A stretch of 64,000 nt of DNA from Megalonaias nervosa (lineage: Eukaryota > Mollusca > Bivalvia > Unionida > Unionidae): positions 1 to 64,000 of the forward strand of contig JAECUM010009782.1 of assembly GCA_016617855.1 (NCBI GenBank). The letters run 5' to 3'. The notes beneath the pieces were generated by a model that searched no databases, was not told where the DNA came from, and saw only the letters and a program-made list of their open reading frames with translations. A program made the position numbers and the translations under genes. Shown piece after piece: positions 55,167 through 63,540 of the stretch. Numbering within the stretch: the first letter of the stretch is position 1; each line of letters begins with the position of its first letter.

Positions 55167-55579
55167 ATGTCATATCATCATGTTAGTGTTATTCTGACTC
55201 CTGGTCAGATTAAAAAACTGCAATCAGTATCAAAAAAGAATTCGGGAATAAAAAAAAAATCTGAAACGAGGACAGTTCGCAGGTGGTCCAAATAAACTAT
55301 CACTGACAGAACGTCAACTCAGGCACTTCAATGACGCCAAAAAAATCAGCGACTAGTGTCAGACTTGATCTTTCTGCGGGTGCCGTTAGCGACACTGCCA
55401 AAACGGGTGGTATATTTCCACTTCTCGCGGCTGTACCAGCGTTGATAGCCTCTGCAGCTACAGCTGTTGCAAAAGCAGCTGCACTTGGTGCTGTTGGAAC
55501 TGCCGCTGGGGTGACATTAAAGAAAGCAACAGGTCACGGACTAAAATCTTCCAAAACAAATCAACAGGGAAAGGTCTAA
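55167..55579 (+). pseudogene. pX/pVI-like small virion protein, P7 copy
   Basis: ATG at 55167 is followed by HHVSVILTPGQIKKLQSVSK, an 'ILTxxQIxKL' repeat. A frame change at a poly-A run (55252-55260) gives LKRGQFAGGPNKLSLTERQL, the second repeat. Another change enters 55331-55579: VRLDLSAGAVSDTAKTGGIF (third repeat), PLLAAVPALIASAATAVAKA and ALGAVGTAAGVTLKKATGHG (long Ala-rich hydrophobic helix). A tail reading GKGLRLPGTH lies in the next frame. This most complete copy defines the design seen at 17.1, 20.9 and 29.3 kb. The A8-9 tract is an obvious slippage site. Confidence 0.75.
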
Positions 55580-55610
55580 GACTGCCAGGGACACATCGTT
55601 GATACTTCCC

Positions 55611-56030
55611 ATGTCCAATTTTGATTTACTTGATGCTGCTAAGCGATTAAATATAAAAAACTTCAGAGGTGTTTTTATGCGTGATCAATTACTAAAACAA
55701 CCAAATCGTGTTGAGACCGGTATCATCAATCTCGATGGAAGTTCTGGTCCAGGTACTCACTGGGTTGTATATGCGATTGATCCACGTGGAATTATTTATT
55801 TTGATTTGTATGGGTTGGCACCACCGAAGGAATTTTAAAAATATGTTAACGGACTTCAAAACACTCTCTTGTGGTATTCAACATTACCAACACAGACAAT
55901 AACTGATCCGCCAATATGTGGTCGTGAAGTAATCGCTGTACTCGGAGCTGTGTCATCATCAACAACACCGCCTCATAAAGTCGTGCACGATTATACCACC
56001 AAACGATGTAACCATCCATCATCGTTTTAA
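55611..56030 (+). pseudogene. Adenain-type cysteine protease, P7 copy (one stop)
   Basis: ATG 55611 (MSNFDLLDAAKRLNI) is preferred over an upstream TTG. The frame gives KNFRGVFMRDQLLKQPN, GPGTHWVVYAIDPRGIIYFD (catalytic His, then acidic partner in YFDLYGLAPP), and a TAA at 55836-55838. The same frame then continues with LPTQTITDPPICGREVIAVL (catalytic Cys in ICG) and ends at TAA 56028. Only one premature stop is needed to explain it. The Cys block differs from the CGWYC of the other copies, so P7 is a distinct sublineage. Confidence 0.85.
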
Positions 56031-56051
56031 ACGGGTCTTAGTGAATATACA

Positions 56052-57116
56052 ATGGTATATATTTTCGGAAGATCTTCTCGGAGTCTCAAACCTCAAGGTG
56101 AATTATCCAAATACGCAACACTTGATCATATCAAGGACGAAATAGATAATCTTTTACGTCTCGTAGATGTGGACCAAAACGAAGTTGTTGTTTTTCAGGA
56201 TAAACAAGGACGATTAAAAACGAGCAATATCCCGTTGACAGATATTATTCTGCGAGTTCCAGATGCAACCGAAAATAACTTAGTGGTATTTACTAAGAAC
56301 GGTAAAATTAAAGACTCGGAGGAATCAGTCTTAACACTCATGAGAGAGATTGCTGGACGCATCAGAAGAACTGGAAATGTTATGTATGGCGATCTCAACA
56401 TGAGCAAAAATACAATTATCAATGTGAGAGAACCAAAATCAGACGATGATGTGGCAACAAAAAGATACGTAGACAGCAACAACAACACGATCAGAACTCA
56501 GATCGATGATAGTTTGTTATCCGCCGATGATACAATGACTGGTTCTCTGAACATATCTAATAATAAAATTACTGGTCTTAGAGAACCAGAATCAAACGAC
56601 GACGCTGCAACAAAAAAAAAGATCTCGATGATAGGAACATTCCGATAATGACATCGCTGATGACAATCAATGATGGATTGGCCACATTTAGATCTGATTA
56701 TACTACTCACGTAACCACGTTTTTGAAATTTCGTAGAAAAACAAATAGAGCTATTAATGAATTTTTGGGAAGTCCAGCTGTCGTCGACATTAAACTCTCT
56801 GACATAAATAAAAATACTAATGAATTTTTTTGGAAATCCAGCAGTCGTCGACATTAAACTCGCCGACATCAAAAAGATTACCGATGATGTAATATGTACA
56901 GTAGGGAACCACTCAATAAATCCATTAAACATCGCGCTGAGATTACCAGCATATACAGATTCTCCGTACTCTGCGTTACAACATTTACAGTATCTACCAC
57001 ATTTGAACTGCGTTGTTATCCAGTTGGTGGATCCTCTGGATCTGTTTTAGTAATACTGGATCAAAACGACGAGGAAACATTCGTGGTGGAACCCGAAGAA
57101 AAAAAACGTTGTTGAA
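56052..57116 (+). pseudogene. Fibre-like protein, P7 copy
   Basis: A 198-codon frame starts MVYIFGRSSRSLKPQGELSK. It has a polymerase-clamp-free helical start (YATLDHIKDEIDNLLRLVDV, NEVVVFQDKQGRLKTSNIPL). Then come two shaft repeats: RTGNVMYGDLNMSKNTIINV with EPKSDDDVATKRYVDSN, and ADDTMTGSLNISNNKITGLR with EPESNDDAATKKK. After a poly-A run the frame is lost, and later pieces (PAVVDIKLSDINKNT, duplicated) continue to about 57100. The shaft design is that of P3 and P5 fibres, but here the gene follows the protease on the same strand instead of being divergent from the ATPase. No discoidin-like head is visible. Confidence 0.72.
56755..56880. repeat. 63-bp duplicated unit in fibre gene
   Basis: Two tandem units start at 56755 and 56818 (NEFLGSPAVVDIKLSDINKN and the related NEF…NPAVVDIKLADIKK). 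They are 63 bp apart, i.e. 21 codons. The second carries one extra T in a T-run, which breaks the frame. Confidence 0.85.
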
Positions 57117-57416
57117 CAGACCTCGATCAAATACTGGATAAAACAAGTGTGTTTGTTGCAGACACAACTGAAAAATATCATTGATGAGTATACAGTAAAA
57201 CTTAAAAAAAATACCGCAGACGTATCGTTGTTACTGACATAATTGTATATTCTGTATCTGCCGTAGTCGCTCGAACAGCAACTATAATCGGATCATTATC
57301 AGCATCATACATAATAGCACCAGTTATAGGAATCGGTGTTGCAATTGTAGCCGGTGTTGCTGGTATTCTTAATATAATCACAAAAAAAGTCATCAAACGA
57401 TCAAAGATCGTCACAA
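57117..57416 (+). pseudogene. Hydrophobic Gly/Ala/Ile-rich protein before penton-like gene
   Basis: The + frame reads RRIVVTDIIVYSVSAVVART, ATIIGSLSASYIIAPVIGIG, VAIVAGVAGILNIITKKVIK, then RSKIVTIARKN. One or two membrane-spanning helices are followed by a basic segment and a short helix. Fibre-associated glycine/alanine helices ending '…KHxKIxxLAxxK' occur in related elements, so this may be the C-terminal membrane-interacting tail of the fibre in another frame. No ATG is obvious. Confidence 0.45.
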
Positions 57417-58319
57417 TTGCTAGAAAAAATCGTTGCTAATACAACACCGCTAGCAACCACAATGATATCAGTGAGCTCAATCAATCCTGAATTCGACGTT
57501 AACTTTCCAACGGCAATTCAAGCCAAAGAAATAGCATTAGCAAAATTGAGTGTATATTACAGCTGGCCAAATATTAGATCAAAGTTATTCGGTAGGTTGC
57601 CCGCAAACAACTCATTAGTATTTTCTTATAAAAATATACCCGATGGAACTCCAGATTGGCAAGTTGTTGGTATTCCTACGTGCAGTTATCAGATAGAACA
57701 GATCAATAGTGAATTCCAAAGCAGGATTAAATCTATCACAGGAAAAGAATCCAAAATCGCTATTACTGTTCATGAGTCAACATTATCAGCTGCGATAGAA
57801 ATATCAGCACCAGACTACGCCGTAGTTATATATCAGTCATCGATCAGAACTGTATTAGGATGGTCAGAAGTTCCACCGACATATGAAGGTCTACCAGAAC
57901 TTAAACGTGTTGATTTCACCACAGATAAAAGAATATTTTACAACAACGCACTTCCAGAGTATCGAAAAAGTCACCCATGGAAGACCACGGAAACACGTGG
58001 TGTATCTGGCGAGAAATATTATTATGCGTCTGATGGTACAAAACCTAATAAAATGTGGAGAACATTATATATTTATGACAATAATAAAAATCCGATCATC
58101 GACGAAGAATTTATTAAATCATTTTCCGACGTAATTAAATCTGAACATCAACAAGTAAGCAGCAAACAACGAAATTTATTTTCCAGTGTGGCACAATATT
58201 ACAACGATAATATAAAACAACAGATCAGCGCAACGATACAACATCTAAACCAAGTTGCATCGGACCTCAAATATATCAATAAACTTATCATTGAAACAGT
58301 TATTGTCGACGGAGATTAA
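57417..58319 (+). CDS. Penton-like predicted minor capsid protein, P7 copy (300 codons, intact frame)
   Basis: The longest uninterrupted viral-type frame in the window. It starts near MLEKIVANTTPLATTMISVS (an internal Met may be the true start). It has SINPEFDVNFPTAIQAKEIA, LAKLSVYYSWPNIRSKLFGR, ANNSLVFSYKNIPDG, VVGIPTCSYQIEQINSEFQS, IEISAPDYAVVIYQSSIRTV, LGWSEVPPTYEGLP. These match the family order: 'xIxLxxxxxYxSxPNI', NNxFxY, 'IPxxxYxIxxIN', 'LGF/LGW'. The second half (SHPWKTTETRG, a tyrosine-rich turn and a long helix SDVIKSEHQQVSSKQR, QQISATIQHLNQVASDLKYI) is not seen in P3-P5 and may be an insertion or fusion. Function: presumed vertex or minor capsid; inferred. Confidence 0.68.
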   Translation: MLEKIVANTTPLATTMISVSSINPEFDVNFPTAIQAKEIALAKLSVYYSWPNIRSKLFGRLPANNSLVFSYKNIPDGTPDWQVVGIPTCSYQIEQINSEFQSRIKSITGKESKIAITVHESTLSAAIEISAPDYAVVIYQSSIRTVLGWSEVPPTYEGLPELKRVDFTTDKRIFYNNALPEYRKSHPWKTTETRGVSGEKYYYASDGTKPNKMWRTLYIYDNNKNPIIDEEFIKSFSDVIKSEHQQVSSKQRNLFSSVAQYYNDNIKQQISATIQHLNQVASDLKYINKLIIETVIVDGD

Positions 58320-58347
58320 TTTATTAGTATTGGCGAAATTTTCTACG

Positions 58348-58735
58348 GATGCCCCCTCCCAAAACGACCCATAAAAAATTATTTACAACACATTATAAAA
58401 TAACCGAAGCAGAATTACCAAGATTTGTATTACCAGGATTTAACGACGAAGAACTAAAGTAAACCGTCAATGATATCATCGATGAATACTATCCCAAAAT
58501 CGTAGAGAAAAATATCCCCACCGGCAGATATCCTTAAATATAACAATGATCCATACGGCGGAGGTGGTCATATATCTTCAGGTGTTGTCGCTATCACATC
58601 AACGATCGCGGTTAATTTGGTGTGTGATGCTATTGATGGAAGTTATCAAGTAGATCTTGAAAGATCCATACAAGCACAGCAAGGCTATATCTTATATTCA
58701 TTTACCCCTGAAGTATCTCCTGGGTTTTAATTGTG
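58348..58735 (+). pseudogene. Second penton-like/β-sandwich remnant, P7
   Basis: Three frame segments: MPPPKTTHKKLFTTHYKITE with LPRFVLPGFNDEELK; then YGGGGHISSGVVAITSTIAV and CDAIDGSYQVDLERSIQAQQ; then (58735-58870) VNPVYLRCHNPLLSRIHFRL with TDQTGHLLDLRNVVLAICLY. The last block matches ISDITLWLTDQSRNAVD at the end of the P4 penton-like gene. It is therefore either the displaced C-terminus of the preceding gene or a paralogous virion protein. Confidence 0.5.
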
Positions 58736-58914
58736 TCAGTACCTGTTAATCCGGTTTATCTGCGATGTCATAATCCGTTATTATCACGGATACATTTTAG
58801 ACTTACTGACCAAACCGGACACTTACTTGATTTAAGGAATGTAGTTTTGGCAATATGTTTGTATGTGAGATCGTGACTGATCTCTTCTCAAATTAAATTA
58901 CACAAATAAATATA

Positions 58915-59151
58915 ATGGATGGAATAATTGCCGAGATAGAAAAACTAACCCATGCAAAACAATTGATGGTGTGTTATTATTGTCTAAACAAACATCGTAG
59001 TAAGATTCTCGATGATGTAATCGATATAGTAAAAAATTCTCAATTAATAAAAAATGATCTGAATCAGAATCAGAATAAAAATTTAAAAAATATGAATCTG
59101 AGTCAGAATATAAATAAATATTATAATCTGAATCAGAATCAGAATAAATAA
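58915..59151 (+). CDS. Small ORF ending in Asn/Gln repeats
   Basis: A 78-codon frame. The first 45 residues look like an ordinary helical protein (MDGIIAEIEKLTHAKQLMVC, YCLNKHRSKILDDVIDIVKN). The end is LNQNQNK repeats encoded by the GAATCAGAA array that begins here. It may be a real small gene read into the array, or chance. No family recognised. Confidence 0.35.
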   Translation: MDGIIAEIEKLTHAKQLMVCYYCLNKHRSKILDDVIDIVKNSQLIKNDLNQNQNKNLKNMNLSQNINKYYNLNQNQNK

Positions 59152-59166
59152 ATACAGTTTTCATTT

Positions 59167-59510
59167 TCACAATCCCTCTTGACTTTCGTCAGTGACTTCA
59201 TCGGTGACCTTGTCACTGAGTTTACAATCGTACATAAATTTTTTCAGCTGTCGCACACGTGAATTTACAATCTTTTTTGCTTCGTATTCACATGATAACT
59301 CTGATCTACTTTTCTCAATCTTGTTTGTGAGTGAAACAAATTTTCGAATATACTCATTATAAATTACATAAAGTAGAGATTGTTTTATGGCTTGTTGAAG
59401 TAATTTAATGAATCTGTATTCAGCTGCTACTGTATCTCTCCCATCATATTTCCGTTCCTGTAGCACTTCAATATCATTTGTGAATTTTTCAGGATCTAAT
59501 TGTTCAGATA
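59167..59510 (-). CDS. Unidentified charged helical protein at right edge of P7
   Basis: An open minus-strand frame of about 110 codons without obvious decay: (LDPEKFTNDIE) LQERKYDGRDTVAAEYRFIK, LLQQAIKQSLLYVIYNEYIR, KFVSLTNKIEKSRSELSCEY, EAKKIVNSRVRQLKKFMYDC. It is strongly helical with a mixed charge pattern and a normal amino-acid distribution, so probably a genuine gene. It is convergent with P7 and just inside the satellite field. No homologue recognised. Confidence 0.45.
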
Positions 59511-59699
59511 ATTCTATATCTCATCATTTAATTATTAATCTCAGAAATAATTGCATAATGTTTTCGGAATTCATTATATAATAAATATTTGTTTAAAATA
59601 AAAATATTTCTGAATCTGAATAAAAAATAAAAATATTTCTGAATCTGAATCAGAATAAAAATATAAAAATAAAAATTTCATTATAATATTTGTTTGTTA

Positions 59700-60150
59700 C
59701 CCCATCGAAATAGTGATTTAACGGGTAATTACCCCATCGAAATTGTGATTTCAGTCGGATGTTCTGGAGTGTAACTGCCCCATCGATTTTATAAATTCGG
59801 TTGGATTTAAGAAATATTTATTATAATGAAATTTTATTTTGGAGAAAATTCGGTAAGATTTCAAGATTTTGAGTACCAAATACCCCATCGAAATTGTGAT
59901 TGCAGTCGAATTTTCTGGACTTAACGGGTAATTGCCCCATCGATTTTATAAATTCTGACGGATTTTCTGGATTTACCGGGTAATTGCCCCATCGAAATTG
60001 TGATTTCAGTCGGATTTCAAAAATATTTATTATAATGAAATTTTTATTTTCTATTCTGATTCGGAAATATTTATTATAATGAAATTTTTTTGAGATTTTA
60101 TAAATTCGGTAGGACTTTCTGGATTTAACGGGCAATTGCCCCATCGTTTT
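59700..60150. repeat. CCCCATCGA-type imperfect satellite
   Basis: Seven occurrences of CCCCATCG (59700, 59732, 59778, 59883, 59935, 59987, 60139) at spacings of about 32-152 bp. They lie within longer shared text (…GGGTAATTGCCCCATCGAAATTGTGATTTCAGTCGGATT… and ATAAATTCGG…GGATTT). They are interleaved with AAATATTTATTATAATGAAATTTT repeats. Proline/serine frames here on the minus strand are repeat artefacts. Confidence 0.85.
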
Positions 60151-60317
60151 TATAAATTCGGTAGGATTTCAGAAATATTTTATTTTATATTTTTATTCTG
60201 ATTCAGAAAGAGTTTAGTTTTATGTTTTTATTCTGATTCAACAATATTTTTTATATTTTTATTCTAATTCAGAAATATTTTTACTTATATTTTTGTATTT
60301 TTATTTTTGATTAATTT

Positions 60318-60386
60318 GTCAGTAACGGGATTGCAACGCCAGACCTCGAGTATGAGAATCCGTCACGCTAGCACTGGACCACGGAC
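60318..60386 (-). other. tRNA-like sequence (pseudo-tRNA or SINE head)
   Basis: On the minus strand GTCCGTG…TACTGAC can pair as a 7-bp acceptor stem with one mismatch. An A-box-like TGGTCCAGTGCTAGCG and a B-box-like GTTGCAATCCC (the consensus Cs/Gs partly lost) are at proper spacing, about 69 nt in all. The anticodon loop reads around TTCTCATA, possibly from tRNA-Glu or -Met. The damaged T-loop (GTTGCAATC) argues for a pseudogene or SINE 5' region, not a working gene. Confidence 0.5.
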
Positions 60387-60539
60387 CATCCTTACAGATA
60401 TATGTTTCAGAAATTATTATGAAGTTACCTATGCTGGATAAACGGGCAAACTACATGCGATCAGTATACTGAATAAATCAATTATTGTAAACTGCAGTGT
60501 GGATTTATTTCAATTTCCAAACACACCGTATAAAATATC

Positions 60540-60900
60540 TGCATTTAATAACACACACATTATACTATTTACACAAATGTCCGCGAACGCACACAAACAC
60601 ATTTTATGCTATCCACACAGAAAGGAAGAAAAGAAAAAACACACCATAGCTACTATCCACACCAACGAATGCGAATGCATAAAACATACACACATAGACT
60701 ATCCACACCAACGAACGAGAATCCATAAAACAGACACATAGACTATCTACACCAACGAATGCGAATGCATAAAACACACACATAGACTATCCACACCAAC
60801 GTATGAGAATGCATAAAACATACCCATATCTACTATCCACACCAACGGACGAGAACGCATGAAACATACACATAGACTATCCACACCAACGAATGAGTAT
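60540..60900. repeat. ~46-bp minisatellite field, part 1
   Basis: Diverged tandem units of the form CTATCCACACCAACGAATGC/GAATGCATAAAACAYACACATA. It starts with the variant ACACAAACGNNCG…AGAAAGGAAGAAAAG block. Confidence 0.93.
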
Positions 60901-61262
60901 AATATTTTTTTTTATTCTGATTCTGATTGAAGATTATGATATTTATTTTTATTTTTTATTCTGATTCAGAAATATTTTTATTTTCATTCAGATTCTGATT
61001 CAAAAATATTTTATCTTTATTCTGATTCTGATTCAAAAATATTTTTATCTTTATTTTTATTATGATTCTGATTCAAGATTATAATTTTTTCTGATTATTT
61101 TTTATTTTGATTCTGATTCAGAACCATCTTTATTTTTATTTTGATTCTGATTCAAGATTATAATATTTGTATTTTTTATTTCTGATTCTGATTCAAAAAT
61201 ACTTTAATTTTTATTTTTATTGTTATTCTGATTCAAGATTATAATTATCTTTTATTTCTGAT
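60901..61262. repeat. TTCTGATTCTGATTCA T-rich array, copy 1
   Basis: Interspersed TTCTGATTC/ATTCAAGATTATAAT/TTTTTATT units, the reverse complement of the GAATCAGAA arrays at 59.05-59.70 and 63.5-64.0 kb. Confidence 0.93.
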
Positions 61263-61916
61263 TTTGACCATACCAACGTACGAGAACGCATAAAACAGAC
61301 ACATATACTATTCACACCAACGAATGCGAATGCATAAAACATACACATAGACTATCCACACCAACGAATGAGAATGCATTAAACATACAGACATAGACTA
61401 TCCACACCAACGAGTGCGAATGCATAAAACACACCCATATCTATTATCCACACCAACTAACGAAAATGCATAAAACACACACATAGACTATCCACACCAA
61501 CGAATGCGAATGCATAAAACAGACACATATATACTATCCACACCAACGTCCGAGAACGCATAAAACACACACATTATACTATTCACACAAACGTACGCAA
61601 ACGCACACAAACACACCTTACACTATCCACACAGAAAGGAAGAAAAGAAAAAACACACCATATCTACTATCCACACCAACGAATGCGAATGCATAAAACA
61701 TACACGCATATACTATCCACACCAACGAACGAGAATCCATAAAACAGACACATAGACTATCCACACCAACGTATGCGAATGCATAAAACACACACATATA
61801 CTATTAACACTAACGAATGAGAATGATTAAACCATACCCATATCTACTATTCACACCAACGATCGAGAACGCATAAAACATACACATAGACTATCCACAC
61901 CAACGAATGAGTATAA
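61263..61916. repeat. ~46-bp minisatellite field, part 2
   Basis: The same CTATCCACACCAAC monomer family. It includes a second copy of the AGAAAGGAAGAAAAG block (about 61631-61650), matching part 1 about 1.0 kb earlier. Confidence 0.93.
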
Positions 61917-62235
61917 TATTTATTTTTATTCTGATTCTGATTGAAGATGATAATATTTATATTTTATTTTTATTCTCATTGAAGATTATAATATTAATTT
62001 TTTATTTCTGATTCTGATTCAGAAATATTTTTATTTTTATTTTTTTTCTGATTCAAGATTATAATATTTATTTTTTATTTTGATTCTGATTCAGAACTAT
62101 CTTTATTTTTATTTTGATTCTGATTCAAGATTATAATATTTACATTTTTTATTTCTGATTCTGATTCAGAAATACTTTTATTTTTATTGTTATTGTTATT
62201 CTGATTCAAGATTATAATTTTTTTTTATTTCTGAT
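61917..62235. repeat. TTCTGATTC T-rich array, copy 2
   Basis: Second copy of the array at 60901-61262. Its left end is 1014 bp after that of copy 1 and its right end (ATTTCTGATTTTGAC) about 973 bp after. Confidence 0.93.
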
Positions 62236-63250
62236 TTTGACAACACCAACGTACGAGAACGCATAAAACATGCACATATACTATCCACACCAACGAATGA
62301 GAATGCATAAAACATACACACATAGACTATCCATACCAACGAATGCGAATGCATAAAACATACCCATATCTACTATCCACACCAACGAACGAGAATGCAT
62401 AAAACATACACATAGACTATCCACACCAACGAATGCGAATGCATAAAACATACACATATACACTATCCACACCAACGAATGAGAATGCATAAAACATACC
62501 CATATACTATCCACACCAACAAACAAGAACTCATAAAACACACATATATATACTATCCACACCAACTAACGAGAATGCATAAAACACACCATGCTTACTA
62601 TCCACACCAACGAATGAGAATGCATAAAACATACACATATCTACTATCCACACCAACAAACGAGAACTCATAAAACACACATATATATATACTATCCACA
62701 CCAACTAACGAGAATGCATAAAACATACCCATATCTACTATCCACACCAACAAACAAGAACTCATAAAACACACATATATATACTATCCACACCAACTAA
62801 CGAGAATGCATAAAACACACCATGCTTACTATCCACACCAACGAATGAGAATGCATAAAACATACACATATCTACTATCCACACCAACAAACGAGAACTC
62901 ATAAAACACACATATATATATACTATCCACACCAACTAACGAGAATGCATAAAACATACCCATATCTACTATCCACACCAACAAACAAGAACTCATAAAA
63001 CACACATATATATACTATCCACACCAACTAACGAGAATGCATAAAACACACCATGCTTACTATCCACACCAACGAATGAGAATGCATAAAACATACACAT
63101 ATCTACTATCCACACCAACGAACGAGAACACATAAAACATACACATTATACTATTCACACAAACGTACTCGAACGCACACAAACGCACCTTATACTATCC
63201 ACGCGGAAAGGAATGCGAATGCATAAAACATACACACATAGACTATCCAT
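62236..63250. repeat. ~46-bp minisatellite field, part 3, with 231-bp higher-order repeat
   Basis: Monomers as before, but between about 62490 and 63112 they form a higher-order repeat of five monomers. The marker CCATGCTTAC recurs at 62589, 62820 and 63051, exactly 231 bp apart. Two full units (about 62600-62830 and 62831-63061) look identical. The field ends with variant blocks near 63120-63250. Confidence 0.95.
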
Positions 63251-63540
63251 ATGTGTGTGTGTTTTATACGTTGTCGTATACTTATTCACCCAGAAGGGGA
63301 GGAAGAATAAAAACACCAATATCTACTATCCAGACAGAAGGGCAATAAGAAACCTCATATCTACTATCCACTCAGAAGCTAATTAAATAACCCATTATAT
63401 ACTATCCACATAGGTACGTGCGCACAGCAACACACACAAATATACACACCAACAAACGTACGAGCACGCATACAAACACACAAATACACATAATAATATG
63501 TTTTTATTCACTCTCAATTATTGCAACAGTCAAGTGGTGA
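63251..63540. other. Transition between minisatellite and A-rich array
   Basis: Degenerate CTATCCA-containing pieces (TACTATCCACTCAGAAG and similar) and (AC)-rich text. No gene. Confidence 0.6.

Noticed and set aside
58898..59170. Ser-Asp rich minus-strand ORF (SDSDSD)
   Set aside because: It is the antisense of the GAATCAGAA repeats; Ser-Asp comes from the TCTGATTC unit.
62281..62673. ORFs of 94 and 64 codons with periodic FVGVDS/HPHQ text
   Set aside because: They are read-through of the 46-bp minisatellite; the periodicity equals the repeat.
60540..63250. Regularly spaced repeats resembling a CRISPR array
   Set aside because: Units are contiguous and diverged with no unique spacers of constant length, no cas genes, and the setting is a eukaryotic genome. 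It is a minisatellite.
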